A DNA stretch of 49,760 nt. It comes from JAXHUH01 sp034211175. Lineage in GTDB: Bacteria > Actinomycetota > Acidimicrobiia > Acidimicrobiales > CAIXPF01. The stretch's first letter is position 1, and each line of letters begins with the position of its first letter. The translations under genes were made by a program, and so were the position numbers. The stretch spans positions 1 to 49,760 of the forward strand of contig JAXHUH010000212.1 in NCBI GenBank assembly GCA_034211175.1, given 5' to 3'. Below are positions 27,444 through 35,028 of the stretch, in pieces. The notes under the pieces were generated by a model. It did no database searches. It saw nothing but the letters and a program-made list of their open reading frames with translations, and was not told the origin of the DNA.

Positions 27444-28121
27444 TCAGGCGCCGTGGAGCGCCCGTTCGAGCCCGTCGAGGATCAGGTCGAGGCCGAACTC
27501 GAAGTCGTTGCCGAACGCGTAGCCCGGTTGCATCACGTGCTCGGTCGCCATCTCGACCATGTGCGGGTACTCGCCGGCCGCGAACGCCTCCATGATCTGG
27601 GCCGTGACCTCGGCGACCGAGTCGGGGCCGTCGAACGGCAGCGCCGCCTCCTGGACCACGAACCCGTAGACGTAGCTGTCGAGGATGGCGAACGCCCGTG
27701 CCGCCAGCGGGACGTCGAAGCCGCCGCCGCGCAGCGTGGCGAGGACGGCTTCGTGGCTCCGCAACGTCGCGGGGCCGGGGTTCGTGCGGGTCTCGAGCAG
27801 CCCGACGGCCCACGGATGGCGCCGAAGCACGTCCCGGGCCGAGACCGACCGGCGCCGGATCTCGGCCCGCCACGGACCGTCGGGCGCCGGTAGGTCCATC
27901 TCGGCGAAGACGGCGTCGACGATGCCGTCGAGGATCTCGTCCTTGTTGGCGACGTGGTGGTAGATCGCCATCGGCTTCACCCCGAGCGCGGTGGCGAGCG
28001 ACCGGATCGTGAGCGCGCCGAGCCCGTCGGCGTCGGCCACCCCGACCGCACCCCGCAGCACCCGGTCCCGGGTCAGGGGTGCTCGGCTGCTGCTGTGGTT
28101 CTCGTCGGTGCTCGCTGCCAC
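27444..28121 (-). CDS. TetR-type repressor (TetR_C_1-like)
   Basis: 225 residues starting at a GTG (28119-28121) with AGGAGGAG about eight bases upstream. The helix-turn-helix is at about residues 33-62 (LTIRSLATALGVKPMAIYHHVANKDEIL). The rest resembles the C-terminal domain of tetracycline-type repressors. It is divergent from the alcohol-dehydrogenase operon, and the promoter of that operon carries a long dyad at 28224-28260, very likely its operator. Ligand unknown; an electrophile or xenobiotic would suit the neighbouring oxidoreductase. Confidence 0.92.
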   Translation of the reverse strand: MAASTDENHSSSRAPLTRDRVLRGAVGVADADGLGALTIRSLATALGVKPMAIYHHVANKDEILDGIVDAVFAEMDLPAPDGPWRAEIRRRSVSARDVLRRHPWAVGLLETRTNPGPATLRSHEAVLATLRGGGFDVPLAARAFAILDSYVYGFVVQEAALPFDGPDSVAEVTAQIMEAFAAGEYPHMVEMATEHVMQPGYAFGNDFEFGLDLILDGLERALHGA

Positions 28122-28199
28122 GTGGTGCTCCTCCTCCTGTTCGCTGCTCGGCGAACCGCTGCCGCGCCGACCGCTCGGGTCGCCGCCGGACATCGGCCG

Positions 28200-28228
28200 T
28201 TGACGCGGGCTGCCGTGGAGCTTACCGT
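28200..28228 (+). promoter_or_regulatory. Promoter of the TetR-controlled oxidoreductase operon
   Basis: TTGACG (28200-28205) and TACCGT (28223-28228) are separated by 17 bases, fitting the actinobacterial housekeeping pattern TTGAC-N17-TANNNT. The -10 box overlaps the left arm of the operator, so bound repressor would block RNA polymerase. Confidence 0.7.
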
Positions 28229-28260
28229 ACTTAGTACGTGAGGAACGTACTAAGTACGGT
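28224..28260. promoter_or_regulatory. Tandem TetR operator
   Basis: Two 16-bp arms (28224-28239 and 28245-28260) are exact inverted copies around a 5-bp spacer. Each arm itself contains the dyad GTAC-TTA-GTAC, so the site reads as two adjacent dimer-binding sites. It lies 103 bp upstream of the repressor start and 46 bp upstream of the dehydrogenase start. This is the clearest operator in the window. Confidence 0.88.
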
Positions 28261-28305
28261 CGCCGGGGTCGGCGACCACCGCAGGCAGAGCTCGGAGGAG
28301 CACAC

Positions 28306-29358
28306 ATGGCCGGGATCACCCAGGACGCAGCCGACGCCGGATGGGTCGGGCACGGATCGACCGGAGGCGGCGCGGCGACGATGCGTGCCGTGGTCCAGGA
28401 CCGGTACGGGCCGCCCGAGGTGCTGCGGACCGAGACCATCGAGCGCCCGTCCATCGGTCCCGGCGACGTGCTGGTCGAGGTGCGTGCGGCCGGCGTCGAC
28501 CGCGGCACGCTGCACCTGCTGACCGGCCTGCCGTACCTGATGCGGATCATGGGCTTCGGGTTCCGGCGGCCGAAGAACCGGGTGCCCGGGCTCGACGTCG
28601 CCGGGGTCGTGGCGGCCGTCGGCGCGTCGGTCACGCGGTTCTCGGTCGGCGACGAGGTGTGCGGCATCGCCCGCGGGTCCTTCGCCCACTACGCCGCGGC
28701 CGCCGAGGACAAGCTGTCGCACAAGCCGGCCACGGTCGGCTTCGCCGAGGCGGCGGCGATGCCGGTGTCCGGGCTGACCGCCGTCCAGGCCCTGCGCGGC
28801 GTCCAGGCCGGCGACCGGGTCCTCGTCACCGGCGCATCGGGTGGCGTCGGCTCGTACGCCGTCCAGGTGGCGAAGGTGATGGGGGCCGAGGTCACCGGCG
28901 AGTGCAGCACCGCGAAGGTCGACCTGGTGCGCTCGCTCGGGGCCGATCGGGTCCTCGATCACACGCGCGACGACTTCGCCGCCGAGCCCGCCCGCTACGA
29001 CGTCATCGTCGACACCGGCGGTCGGCCGTCGCTGCGCCGCCTCCGCCGTGCGCTCACCCGGCAGGGGCGGGCGGTCATCGTCGGCGGCGAGAACGGCGGC
29101 CGGTGGACCGGCGGCCGGTGGACCGGCGGCTTTGGGCGCCAGGTGCGGGCGATGGCGCTCTCGCCCTTCGTCCCGCAGACGCTCATCGCGCTGACCTCGA
29201 CCGAGCACCACGCCGACATCGACCGCCTCGTCGAGCTCGTCGACGCCGGCGCGGTGGTCCCGGCGCTCGACCGCACCTACCCGCTGAACCAGGTCGGCGA
29301 CGCACTCGCCCACCTCGCGTCCGGGACGGTTCGGGGCAAGCTGGTGGTGGTCCCGTGA
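28306..29358 (+). CDS. Zinc-independent medium-chain dehydrogenase (quinone oxidoreductase-like)
   Basis: 350 residues from the ATG at 28306 with GGAGGAG nine bases upstream; an internal ATG at 28381 (MRAVVQDRYGPPEVL) matches the common family start. It has a GroES-like N-terminal domain and a Rossmann fold with VLVTGASGGVGSYAVQVAK. The Cys/His catalytic-zinc set of classical alcohol dehydrogenases is not apparent, so an NADPH-quinone or enone reductase is more likely. A 15-bp unit (29095-29109, 29110-29124) is tandemly duplicated, giving GGRWT twice. It is the first gene of the TetR-controlled operon and overlaps the next by four bases. Confidence 0.9.
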   Translation: MAGITQDAADAGWVGHGSTGGGAATMRAVVQDRYGPPEVLRTETIERPSIGPGDVLVEVRAAGVDRGTLHLLTGLPYLMRIMGFGFRRPKNRVPGLDVAGVVAAVGASVTRFSVGDEVCGIARGSFAHYAAAAEDKLSHKPATVGFAEAAAMPVSGLTAVQALRGVQAGDRVLVTGASGGVGSYAVQVAKVMGAEVTGECSTAKVDLVRSLGADRVLDHTRDDFAAEPARYDVIVDTGGRPSLRRLRRALTRQGRAVIVGGENGGRWTGGRWTGGFGRQVRAMALSPFVPQTLIALTSTEHHADIDRLVELVDAGAVVPALDRTYPLNQVGDALAHLASGTVRGKLVVVP

Positions 29359-30065
29359 CCGCCATCGAGACCGTGGCGCCCCGGGACTCCCTGTCCGATC
29401 GGTCCGCCGGGCGCGTCGTCGGGGCGCTCTTCCTGGCGGCGTTCGTGCTCTACGGCGGTGGCCTCGCCCTCGTCGACGCCGCGTCGAACGCCGATGACGT
29501 CGTCGCCGATGCGGCCGACCACACGACGCAGCTCGGCATCGGTGCGCTGCTGATGCTCGCCAACTCGCTGGTCGTGGCGGCCATCGGCGTGCTCGTGCTG
29601 CCGGTGCTGCGGCCCCATGGCGAGCGGGTGGCGTACGGCTACCTGGCCGCCCGCCTCGCCGAGGCCGTGCTGCTCGCGGTCGGGGCCGTGCTCGTGCTGC
29701 TGCTGGTACCGATCGGTGAGGAGGGCAACACCGAGGCGCTGGCCCCGCTCGCCCGGGTCGCCGAGGAGGGCAACGACCTCGCCTACCAGGCGGCCATGGT
29801 CGGTCTCGGCGTCGGCAGCCTGGGGTTCTGCGCGTTGCTGCTCCGGGCTCGCCTCGTGGCCCGGCCGCTCGCCATCTGGGGTCTCGTCGGCTACGCCGTG
29901 TTCGCCCTCGGCGCCGCGCTCGAGATCGTCGGCGTCGGCGTCGGCCTCGTCCTGGCGATCCCCGGTGGCCTGTTCGAGCTCGCGCTCGGCGTCACCCTCC
30001 TCCGCCACGGCTTCCGTCCCGTCGGGGACGGGCAGAACATACCTTATGAAAAAGGTGTGTCTTGA
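29355..30065 (+). CDS. DUF4386-type membrane protein
   Basis: 236 residues from a GTG inside the dehydrogenase stop (GTGA). Six hydrophobic segments and the layout RVVGALFLAAFVLYGGG ... LMLANSLVVAAIGVLVLPVL ... GYLAARLAEAVLLAVG match DUF4386 proteins. Such genes often accompany TetR-regulated oxidoreductases, but their activity is unknown. It lies in the same operon as the dehydrogenase, hence likely induced by the same ligand. Confidence 0.82.
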   Translation: MTAIETVAPRDSLSDRSAGRVVGALFLAAFVLYGGGLALVDAASNADDVVADAADHTTQLGIGALLMLANSLVVAAIGVLVLPVLRPHGERVAYGYLAARLAEAVLLAVGAVLVLLLVPIGEEGNTEALAPLARVAEEGNDLAYQAAMVGLGVGSLGFCALLLRARLVARPLAIWGLVGYAVFALGAALEIVGVGVGLVLAIPGGLFELALGVTLLRHGFRPVGDGQNIPYEKGVS

Positions 30066-30090
30066 TATAGGTGTTCTGTTGGGTTAGATT
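30062..30090 (+). promoter_or_regulatory. AT-rich housekeeping-type promoter
   Basis: TTGATA (30062-30067) and TAGATT (30085-30090) have an ideal 17-base spacing. The surrounding 50 bases (from about 30040) are by far the most AT-rich stretch for kilobases and include the dyad ACCTT-ATGAAA-AAGGT. It overlaps the DUF4386 stop and should drive the two small genes downstream. Confidence 0.7.
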
Positions 30091-30242
30091 CGGTGCCGGA
30101 AGGGGAGTACCCCCGATGCGGTCCCATCGTCACCGCGGCCCGACGGGGGCCCCGAGCCCACCGTTCCGGAGGACAGGCGCGCGCCAGCGGCGCGGCTGCC
30201 CTCCGGGTCCCCGAAGTCCTGGTCACGGCGAGAGGAGCCACG

Positions 30243-30554
30243 ATGTTCCGCACTCCCGAGAGGGCCGACGCCGACGTCTCGGCGGTCCCGACGCTCAGGA
30301 TCGGCTCCCGACGCGCCGGGCACCGGAGGCGAGGGGACGGCGACACCCGCACGCCGAGCCCGATCGGAACCGCCGCCGGCGGGCACGCACCGATCCGCCG
30401 CCGGTACCGTCTCCGCGACGGCACCGGCCCGTACGACGAGCTCTTCCCCGAGGACGAGCTCCTCGCCTGCGTACCCCGGCGGGGCCGGCGTGGCCTCGAG
30501 ACGCTGCTCGGCCGATCGGCCCCGGGCTCCCGGCACGAGCCGGTCCGCCGGTGA
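30243..30554 (+). CDS. Small basic protein of unknown function
   Basis: 103 residues from the ATG at 30243, chosen for its GAGAGGAG ribosome-binding site; the same frame is open back to a codon at 30093 but those residues look non-coding. The N-terminal two thirds is Arg-rich (IGSRRAGHRRRGDGD and IRRRYRLRDG), then comes an acidic patch, ELFPEDELLACV. No family recognised. It overlaps the DksA-like gene by four bases and follows a strong promoter, so it is probably real and co-expressed. Confidence 0.5.
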   Translation: MFRTPERADADVSAVPTLRIGSRRAGHRRRGDGDTRTPSPIGTAAGGHAPIRRRYRLRDGTGPYDELFPEDELLACVPRRGRRGLETLLGRSAPGSRHEPVRR

Positions 30555-31012
30555 CGCCGACGGGTGCCCGCGCGCCGGACCGCCGCGGGGTCGGCTCCCG
30601 GGCCGGTCCGTCGGGGGCCGGCGCACCTCCGCCCCGACTCCCGTCCCCGCTGCTGGCGCAGCTCCGTGCGTCGCTGGAGCGGGACCGTCGACGGGTGGAG
30701 GCACTGCTCGAGCTCGGCGGCCGCGGCGAGTGCCCGATCGATGCGCCCGCCGTCGCCTGGTGCCGGGACGGCACCGCCGCGAGCGCCCGTCGGCGTTCGG
30801 CCCGGTGCTCGATGCTTGCGTCCTCGGTCGCGGCGGGTCGTGCGCTGCCCGACATCGAGGCCGCCCTCACTCGGATCGAGTCCGGCTGCTACGGCCGGTG
30901 CGTGTGCTGTCGCGGGTCGATCCGCCCGTCGCGTCTGTCGGCGATGCCGACGGCGACGGAGTGCTCGTCGTGTCGCGACGAGCGGCTCGGGCGCGGTCGG
31001 GCCGCAGCCTGA
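30551..31012 (+). CDS. DksA/TraR-type zinc-finger protein
   Basis: 153 residues from a GTG overlapping the previous stop (GTGA). The C-terminal 45 residues carry the C4 zinc finger of DksA/TraR proteins: IESGCYGRCVCCRGSI followed by ATECSSC, preceded by a helical stretch (LLAQLRASLERDRRRVEALL). DksA-like proteins enter the secondary channel of RNA polymerase and modulate initiation. The coiled-coil tip acidic pair of true DksA is not obvious, so a divergent actinobacterial transcription factor is likelier. The first 30 residues are low-complexity. Confidence 0.8.
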   Translation: MTPTGARAPDRRGVGSRAGPSGAGAPPPRLPSPLLAQLRASLERDRRRVEALLELGGRGECPIDAPAVAWCRDGTAASARRRSARCSMLASSVAAGRALPDIEAALTRIESGCYGRCVCCRGSIRPSRLSAMPTATECSSCRDERLGRGRAAA

Positions 31013-31050
31013 GCGGGCTGGTCGGGCCGATCCGAGGGAACCCACGTCGT

Positions 31051-31094
31051 TTGACACCGCTCGGCCCCCGGTCGCACGGTGAGCCGAGGGCCGA
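31051..31094 (+). promoter_or_regulatory. Candidate promoter and hairpin before the hydrolase gene
   Basis: A perfect TTGACA lies at 31051-31056, with a poor -10 (CACGGT at 31075-31080, 18-base spacing). TCGGCCC (31061-31067) and GGGCCGA (31088-31094) form a dyad that may terminate the upstream operon or attenuate this transcript. Confidence 0.35.
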
Positions 31095-31133
31095 CGGATC
31101 GGCCCCGGTCCCGGGGAGGCGGAGCTGACGGTC

Positions 31134-31937
31134 GTGGAGCATGTGGATCTCGGCGGGCTCCGGGTCGCCTACCACTCGCGGGGTGCCGGTCGGCCGTTGG
31201 TGCTGCTCCACGGCGGAGTGTGCGATGGGCGGGTGTTCGCGCCCCAGCTCGACGACCTGTCCGACCGGTTCCGGGTCGTCGCCTGGGACGCACCGGGCTG
31301 TGGCGGCTCGTCGGACCCGCCCGGGTCGTTCCGCCTGAGTGACTTCGCCGACGTGCTCGCCGGGTTCGTCGCGGCGTTGGACCTCGACCGGCCCCACGTG
31401 CTCGGCCACTCGTGGGGGTCGGGCCTCGCCATCGAGCTCGTCGACCGCCATCCGGGCCTGGTGTCGAGCCTCGTGCTCGCCGGCGGCTACGCGGGCTGGG
31501 CCGGGTCGCTGCCCGCCGACGAGGTCGCCGAACGGCTACGGGCGGCGCTGGACCTCGCCGACCGGCTCCCGGACGGGTTCGACCCGACGAGCATCCCCGG
31601 CCTGTTCTCCGACGTGATGCCACCGCAGCGCCGCGCCGCGCTCGCCACCGTCATGTCCGACATCCGGCCGACCGGCACCAGGGTGATGGCCCGGGCCTTC
31701 GCCGAGGCCGACCTGCGGGACGCGCTGGGACGGGTGACCGTTCCGACGCTGCTGCTCCACGGAGCCGACGACGCGCGGTCGCCGTTCGACGTCGCCGACG
31801 CCCTCCACCGGGCGATCGCCGGTTCCGAGCTCGTCGTCATGGACGGCCTCGGTCACGAGGCGTTCAGCGAGTCCGCGTCGACGTTCGACGCCCACGTCCG
31901 CGCGTTCCTCGACCGCGTCGACGCCGCGGGCGGGTAG
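31134..31937 (+). CDS. Alpha/beta-hydrolase fold protein
   Basis: 267 residues from a GTG. Canonical features: oxyanion HGG in LLHGGVCDG, nucleophile elbow GHSWGSG, the acid in HGADDARSP and the catalytic histidine in GLGHEAF. It resembles hydrolases of the epoxide hydrolase/haloperoxidase type with a short cap region. Cytoplasmic; substrate unknown. The SDR gene on the other strand ends 25 bases downstream. Confidence 0.9.
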   Translation: MEHVDLGGLRVAYHSRGAGRPLVLLHGGVCDGRVFAPQLDDLSDRFRVVAWDAPGCGGSSDPPGSFRLSDFADVLAGFVAALDLDRPHVLGHSWGSGLAIELVDRHPGLVSSLVLAGGYAGWAGSLPADEVAERLRAALDLADRLPDGFDPTSIPGLFSDVMPPQRRAALATVMSDIRPTGTRVMARAFAEADLRDALGRVTVPTLLLHGADDARSPFDVADALHRAIAGSELVVMDGLGHEAFSESASTFDAHVRAFLDRVDAAGG

Positions 31938-31961
31938 CCGCCCGCCGGGCTGTGGCGGTGG

Positions 31962-32702
31962 TCAGCTCGCGGTGATGCCGCCGTCGACGACGAACTCGGA
32001 GCCCGTGCAGTAGCTGCTGTCGTCGGAGGCGAGGAACAGCGCCAGCGCCGCGACCTCCTCGGCCTCGGCCGCCCGCTTCAGGGGCGCGGACCGCACGAAC
32101 CGCTCGTGGCGGGCCTCGTCGCCGCCGGTGACCTCGTCGAGCATGTCGGTCTCGATGATCCCGGGGTGGATCGAGTTGACCCGCACGTTCGAACGGGCCA
32201 GCTCGAGCGCCGCCGACTTGGTCATGCCCCGTACCGCGAACTTGCTCGCCCCGTAGGCGATGGCGCCGGGCGCGGCGTTGATGCCGGCGATCGACGAGAT
32301 GTTGACGATCGAGCCGGACTGCTGGTCGATCATCGTCGGCGCAACGGCCTTCATGCCGAGGAACACACCGATCTGGTTCACGTCGATGATGCGGCGGTAC
32401 TCGTCGAGCGTCGTGTCGAGCATCTTCGCCCGCCGGAAGACCCCGGCGTTGTTGACGAGCACGTCGATGCGCCCGTGACGCTCGACGGTCTGGCGCGCCA
32501 CCTCGGCCCACTCCTCCTCGGAGCGGACGTCGTGGGTGACGAACGTGGCGCCGATGTCGTCGGCGTGGGTCTTGCCGGGGTCGGTGAGCACGTCGGTGAT
32601 CACCACCTCGGCGCCCTCGGTGCGGAAGAGTGCCGCCTCCGCGGCGCCCTGGCCCCGTGCGCCCCCGGTCACGATCGCGACCTTGCCGTCGAGCCTGCCC
32701 AT
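31962..32702 (-). CDS. Short-chain dehydrogenase/reductase (classical SDR)
   Basis: 246 residues with TGGARGQG (cofactor loop), an Asp at the end of the second strand (VITDV) favouring NAD(H), NNAG, catalytic Ser in NISSIAG, YGASK and a PGIIETDM segment. It resembles 3-alpha/20-beta-hydroxysteroid and related dehydrogenases of actinobacteria. It would interconvert a secondary alcohol and a ketone. Substrate not assignable. Convergent with the hydrolase and divergent from the AlkZ-like gene. Confidence 0.93.
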   Translation of the reverse strand: MGRLDGKVAIVTGGARGQGAAEAALFRTEGAEVVITDVLTDPGKTHADDIGATFVTHDVRSEEEWAEVARQTVERHGRIDVLVNNAGVFRRAKMLDTTLDEYRRIIDVNQIGVFLGMKAVAPTMIDQQSGSIVNISSIAGINAAPGAIAYGASKFAVRGMTKSAALELARSNVRVNSIHPGIIETDMLDEVTGGDEARHERFVRSAPLKRAAEAEEVAALALFLASDDSSYCTGSEFVVDGGITAS

Positions 32703-32797
32703 CGATCCCCCCTGGTCCCCGGACTGGCCCGGAGGATAGGCGGGCCATCGCCCCGGCGGGCCAGCCGGCGTGGCGCGGCGGCTGTCACGATGGCGGC

Positions 32798-33901
32798 GTG
32801 ACGTTCATCGACGGCGTGGCCTCGTACACGGCCGAGGTGCGACGGGCCTCGAGGGTTCGCCGCCCGCCGGTCGCGCCGCCGGACGCACCCGCCGTCGACG
32901 CCGACCGCATCTGGTGGTGGCGGCTGGCGGCGGCGGGCGCGGTGCGGCGGTTGCCCGCCGGGTCTGTTGCCGACGCCGCACACGGCGGCCTGCAGGACAG
33001 CGCGCCCCGGGCGGCGCTCCTCGCGCTCCACGCCCGCGTCCACGACGTCGGCCCCGACGGCTGGGACCACCCCGACCTCGTCCAGGTCTGGCTGCGGTGG
33101 GCCGACTACGTGGTGCCCCGCCGCGACCTCGGTGTGTTCACGCTCGGCGCGTCGCCCCGTGATCCTGCCGCCGGGCGGGCGCTCGACGAGCTGGCCGCCG
33201 CCGTGCTCGACGCCATGGGTGGCGCCGCCGCCCGGACCGGGGTCGTGGCCGAGCGGCTGGGGCTCGCCGAGCCCGTGCTGCTGCGGGCGGTCGCGGTCAC
33301 CGGCGCCGTCGCCATCCGCTGGGACGCCCGCACGACCGAGCTGGTGCCGGTCACCCGACCGGAGATCGAGCCGGAGGACGCCCGCCTCGAGCTGAGCCGC
33401 CGGTTCCTGCACTGGCAGGGCCCGGCGACCGTCGACCACCTCGCCCGTTGGGCCGGCGTGACCCGCGCCGACGCCGAGGCCACCTGGGCGGCGCTGCGGC
33501 CCGAGCTGGTTCCGGTCGCGGTCGACGGGCGTGAGCGCTGGATGCTGTCCGACGACCTCGACGCGCTGCTCGCCGCCACCCGGCCGACCGGGACCCGGCT
33601 CCTGCCTGCCGGCGACCCGTGCCTGTTCATGACCGGCGACCTGGCTCATGGGCCGCCGAAGCGGTCGCCCGACCCGGCGGTGGGGATCACGCCACGACTG
33701 GCCAACAGCCTCACCGGCCGCATCGTCGACGACGGCGTGATCGTGGGTGCGTGGGCTCGGGCCGGCACGGCCGTCACGATCGACCCGTGGGCCGCGCTCC
33801 CCGCCGAGCGGACCGAGGCGATCGACCGCGCCGCCCAAGCCCTGGCCGCCCCGCTCGGCGCCCCGGTCGACGTCCGCTGGCTCCCACCCCGCCGGCCCTG
33901 A
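32798..33901 (+). CDS. Winged-helix DNA-binding protein (AlkZ/YcaQ-like, HTH_42)
   Basis: 367 residues from a GTG. Segments GGLQDSAPRAALLALHARV, FTLGASPRDP, RRFLHWQGPATVDHLARWAGV and RLLPAGDPCLFM match the HTH_42 family that includes the DNA interstrand-crosslink glycosylases AlkZ and YcaQ. The QxQ catalytic motif of those glycosylases is not clearly present (here LQDS), so glycosylase activity is uncertain. A role in DNA repair or self-resistance is plausible. Followed directly by two tandem copies of the CTGG/CCAG palindrome. Confidence 0.82.
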   Translation: MTFIDGVASYTAEVRRASRVRRPPVAPPDAPAVDADRIWWWRLAAAGAVRRLPAGSVADAAHGGLQDSAPRAALLALHARVHDVGPDGWDHPDLVQVWLRWADYVVPRRDLGVFTLGASPRDPAAGRALDELAAAVLDAMGGAAARTGVVAERLGLAEPVLLRAVAVTGAVAIRWDARTTELVPVTRPEIEPEDARLELSRRFLHWQGPATVDHLARWAGVTRADAEATWAALRPELVPVAVDGRERWMLSDDLDALLAATRPTGTRLLPAGDPCLFMTGDLAHGPPKRSPDPAVGITPRLANSLTGRIVDDGVIVGAWARAGTAVTIDPWAALPAERTEAIDRAAQALAAPLGAPVDVRWLPPRRP

Positions 33902-33923
33902 TCCCCCACCCCCACCCCCACCC

Positions 33924-33972
33924 GAACTGGCTACCTCGACGACCACGACGTGGCAGATCTGGTGGCCAGAAC
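33924..33972. repeat. CTGG/CCAG palindromic element, locus C copy 1
   Basis: 49 bp bounded by GAACTGG and CCAGAAC with imperfect arms (CTGGCTACC against GGTGGCCAG, and ACCACG against CGTGGC in the centre). It lies in the gap between convergent genes. Confidence 0.85.
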
Positions 33973-33984
33973 GGGTGGCGAGTC

Positions 33985-34033
33985 GAACTGGCTACCTCGA
34001 CGACCACGTCGTGGCAGATCTGGTGGCCAGAAC
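33985..34033. repeat. CTGG/CCAG palindromic element, locus C copy 2
   Basis: 49 bp, identical to copy 1 except for one base at the centre (A to T), 61 bp away. The near identity implies very recent tandem duplication or gene conversion. Confidence 0.88.
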
Positions 34034-34051
34034 GGGTTGGGGGTGTTCGGG

Positions 34052-34951
34052 TCAGGTGGTGAGGCGGTCGACGACGGCGGCGGCCTCGTGGGGCGAGAGC
34101 CGGATGCCGAAGTCGGAGGCGAGCAGGTCGGGCACCCGGTCGGGGGCCACGTCGGTTCGGCGGACGGCGCCGTCGACCGTCGTCGTGGTCAGCTCGGTGT
34201 CGATCAGGACGTGGCGCTCGTCGTCGCCGCGGTGCTGGGCGATCAACCGGCCGATGAACCGGGACTGCGGGTGGGTGGCCGTGTAGTGGTTCGACAGGCC
34301 GATGTCGACGTGGTGCTGGGCGACCTCGTCGAACACGTACAGGTCGAGCCAGCGGTCGGGCCCATCGGCGGCCTGGAGCCGAGCGAGGTCGCCGGTGGTG
34401 CTGCCGGTCGTGGCGAGCCGGTAGCCCCAGCCGTCCTGCACCGCGGTCGCGCCGGCCCGGTAGGTGATCGGCTCGCGCAGCGTCTGGCTGCCGAAGCCGA
34501 CGTCGGCCAGCCACCGGTCGCCGTCGTGCTCGACGAGGAGGCACATGTGGGTGCGGGGGCGGATGGCGTCGCTGCCCATCTGGACCCGGGCCAGCAACCT
34601 GGTGACCGTGAAGCCGGTGCGCTCGAGCACGGCCGAGAACAGCAGGTTGTGCTCGTAGCAGTACCCGCCGCGGCCACGGGCGACGAGCTTGTCCTGGATG
34701 GCGCCGATGTCGAGGTCGGGCACGCCGCCGAGGAACACGTCGACGTTCTCGAACCCGATCGAGCGGATGTGGCCGAGGTGGAGGCGGCGCAACGTGTCGG
34801 CCGAGGCGGTGAGCGGCCCGTCCACACCGATCCGTTGCAGGTAGGCGCCGGCGTCGACCCGGTCGAGGTCCCACTCGCCCGGGCCGTCGTACGACGAAGA
34901 GGCGGTGGGCGCGACCGCGGTCGCGGCGGTCGCTGTGTCGTTCGCAGCCAT
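34052..34951 (-). CDS. Arylamine N-acetyltransferase
   Basis: 299 residues from the ATG at 34951. The catalytic triad reads C98 (RGGYCYEHN), H135 (RPRTHMCLLVE) and D150 (LADVGFG), with spacing close to known NATs. It transfers acetyl, or in mycobacteria propionyl, from CoA to arylamines and hydrazines by a ping-pong mechanism. The first 25 residues are a low-complexity Ala/Thr-rich extension not seen in most NATs, so a later start is possible. Monocistronic by position. Confidence 0.93.
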   Translation of the reverse strand: MAANDTATAATAVAPTASSSYDGPGEWDLDRVDAGAYLQRIGVDGPLTASADTLRRLHLGHIRSIGFENVDVFLGGVPDLDIGAIQDKLVARGRGGYCYEHNLLFSAVLERTGFTVTRLLARVQMGSDAIRPRTHMCLLVEHDGDRWLADVGFGSQTLREPITYRAGATAVQDGWGYRLATTGSTTGDLARLQAADGPDRWLDLYVFDEVAQHHVDIGLSNHYTATHPQSRFIGRLIAQHRGDDERHVLIDTELTTTTVDGAVRRTDVAPDRVPDLLASDFGIRLSPHEAAAVVDRLTT

Positions 34952-35028
34952 GGGGGTGGACGGTAAGACCTCGGGTCCGGTCGAGGTCAACCGTTTCCGC
35001 CGGGTTGGTGACGGCCCGACGACACCGG

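Noticed and set aside
30093..30242. N-terminal extension of the small basic protein back to 30093
   Set aside because: The extension is Arg/Gly/Ala-rich without a ribosome-binding site and begins three bases after the -10 box, whereas the ATG at 30243 has GAGAGGAG.
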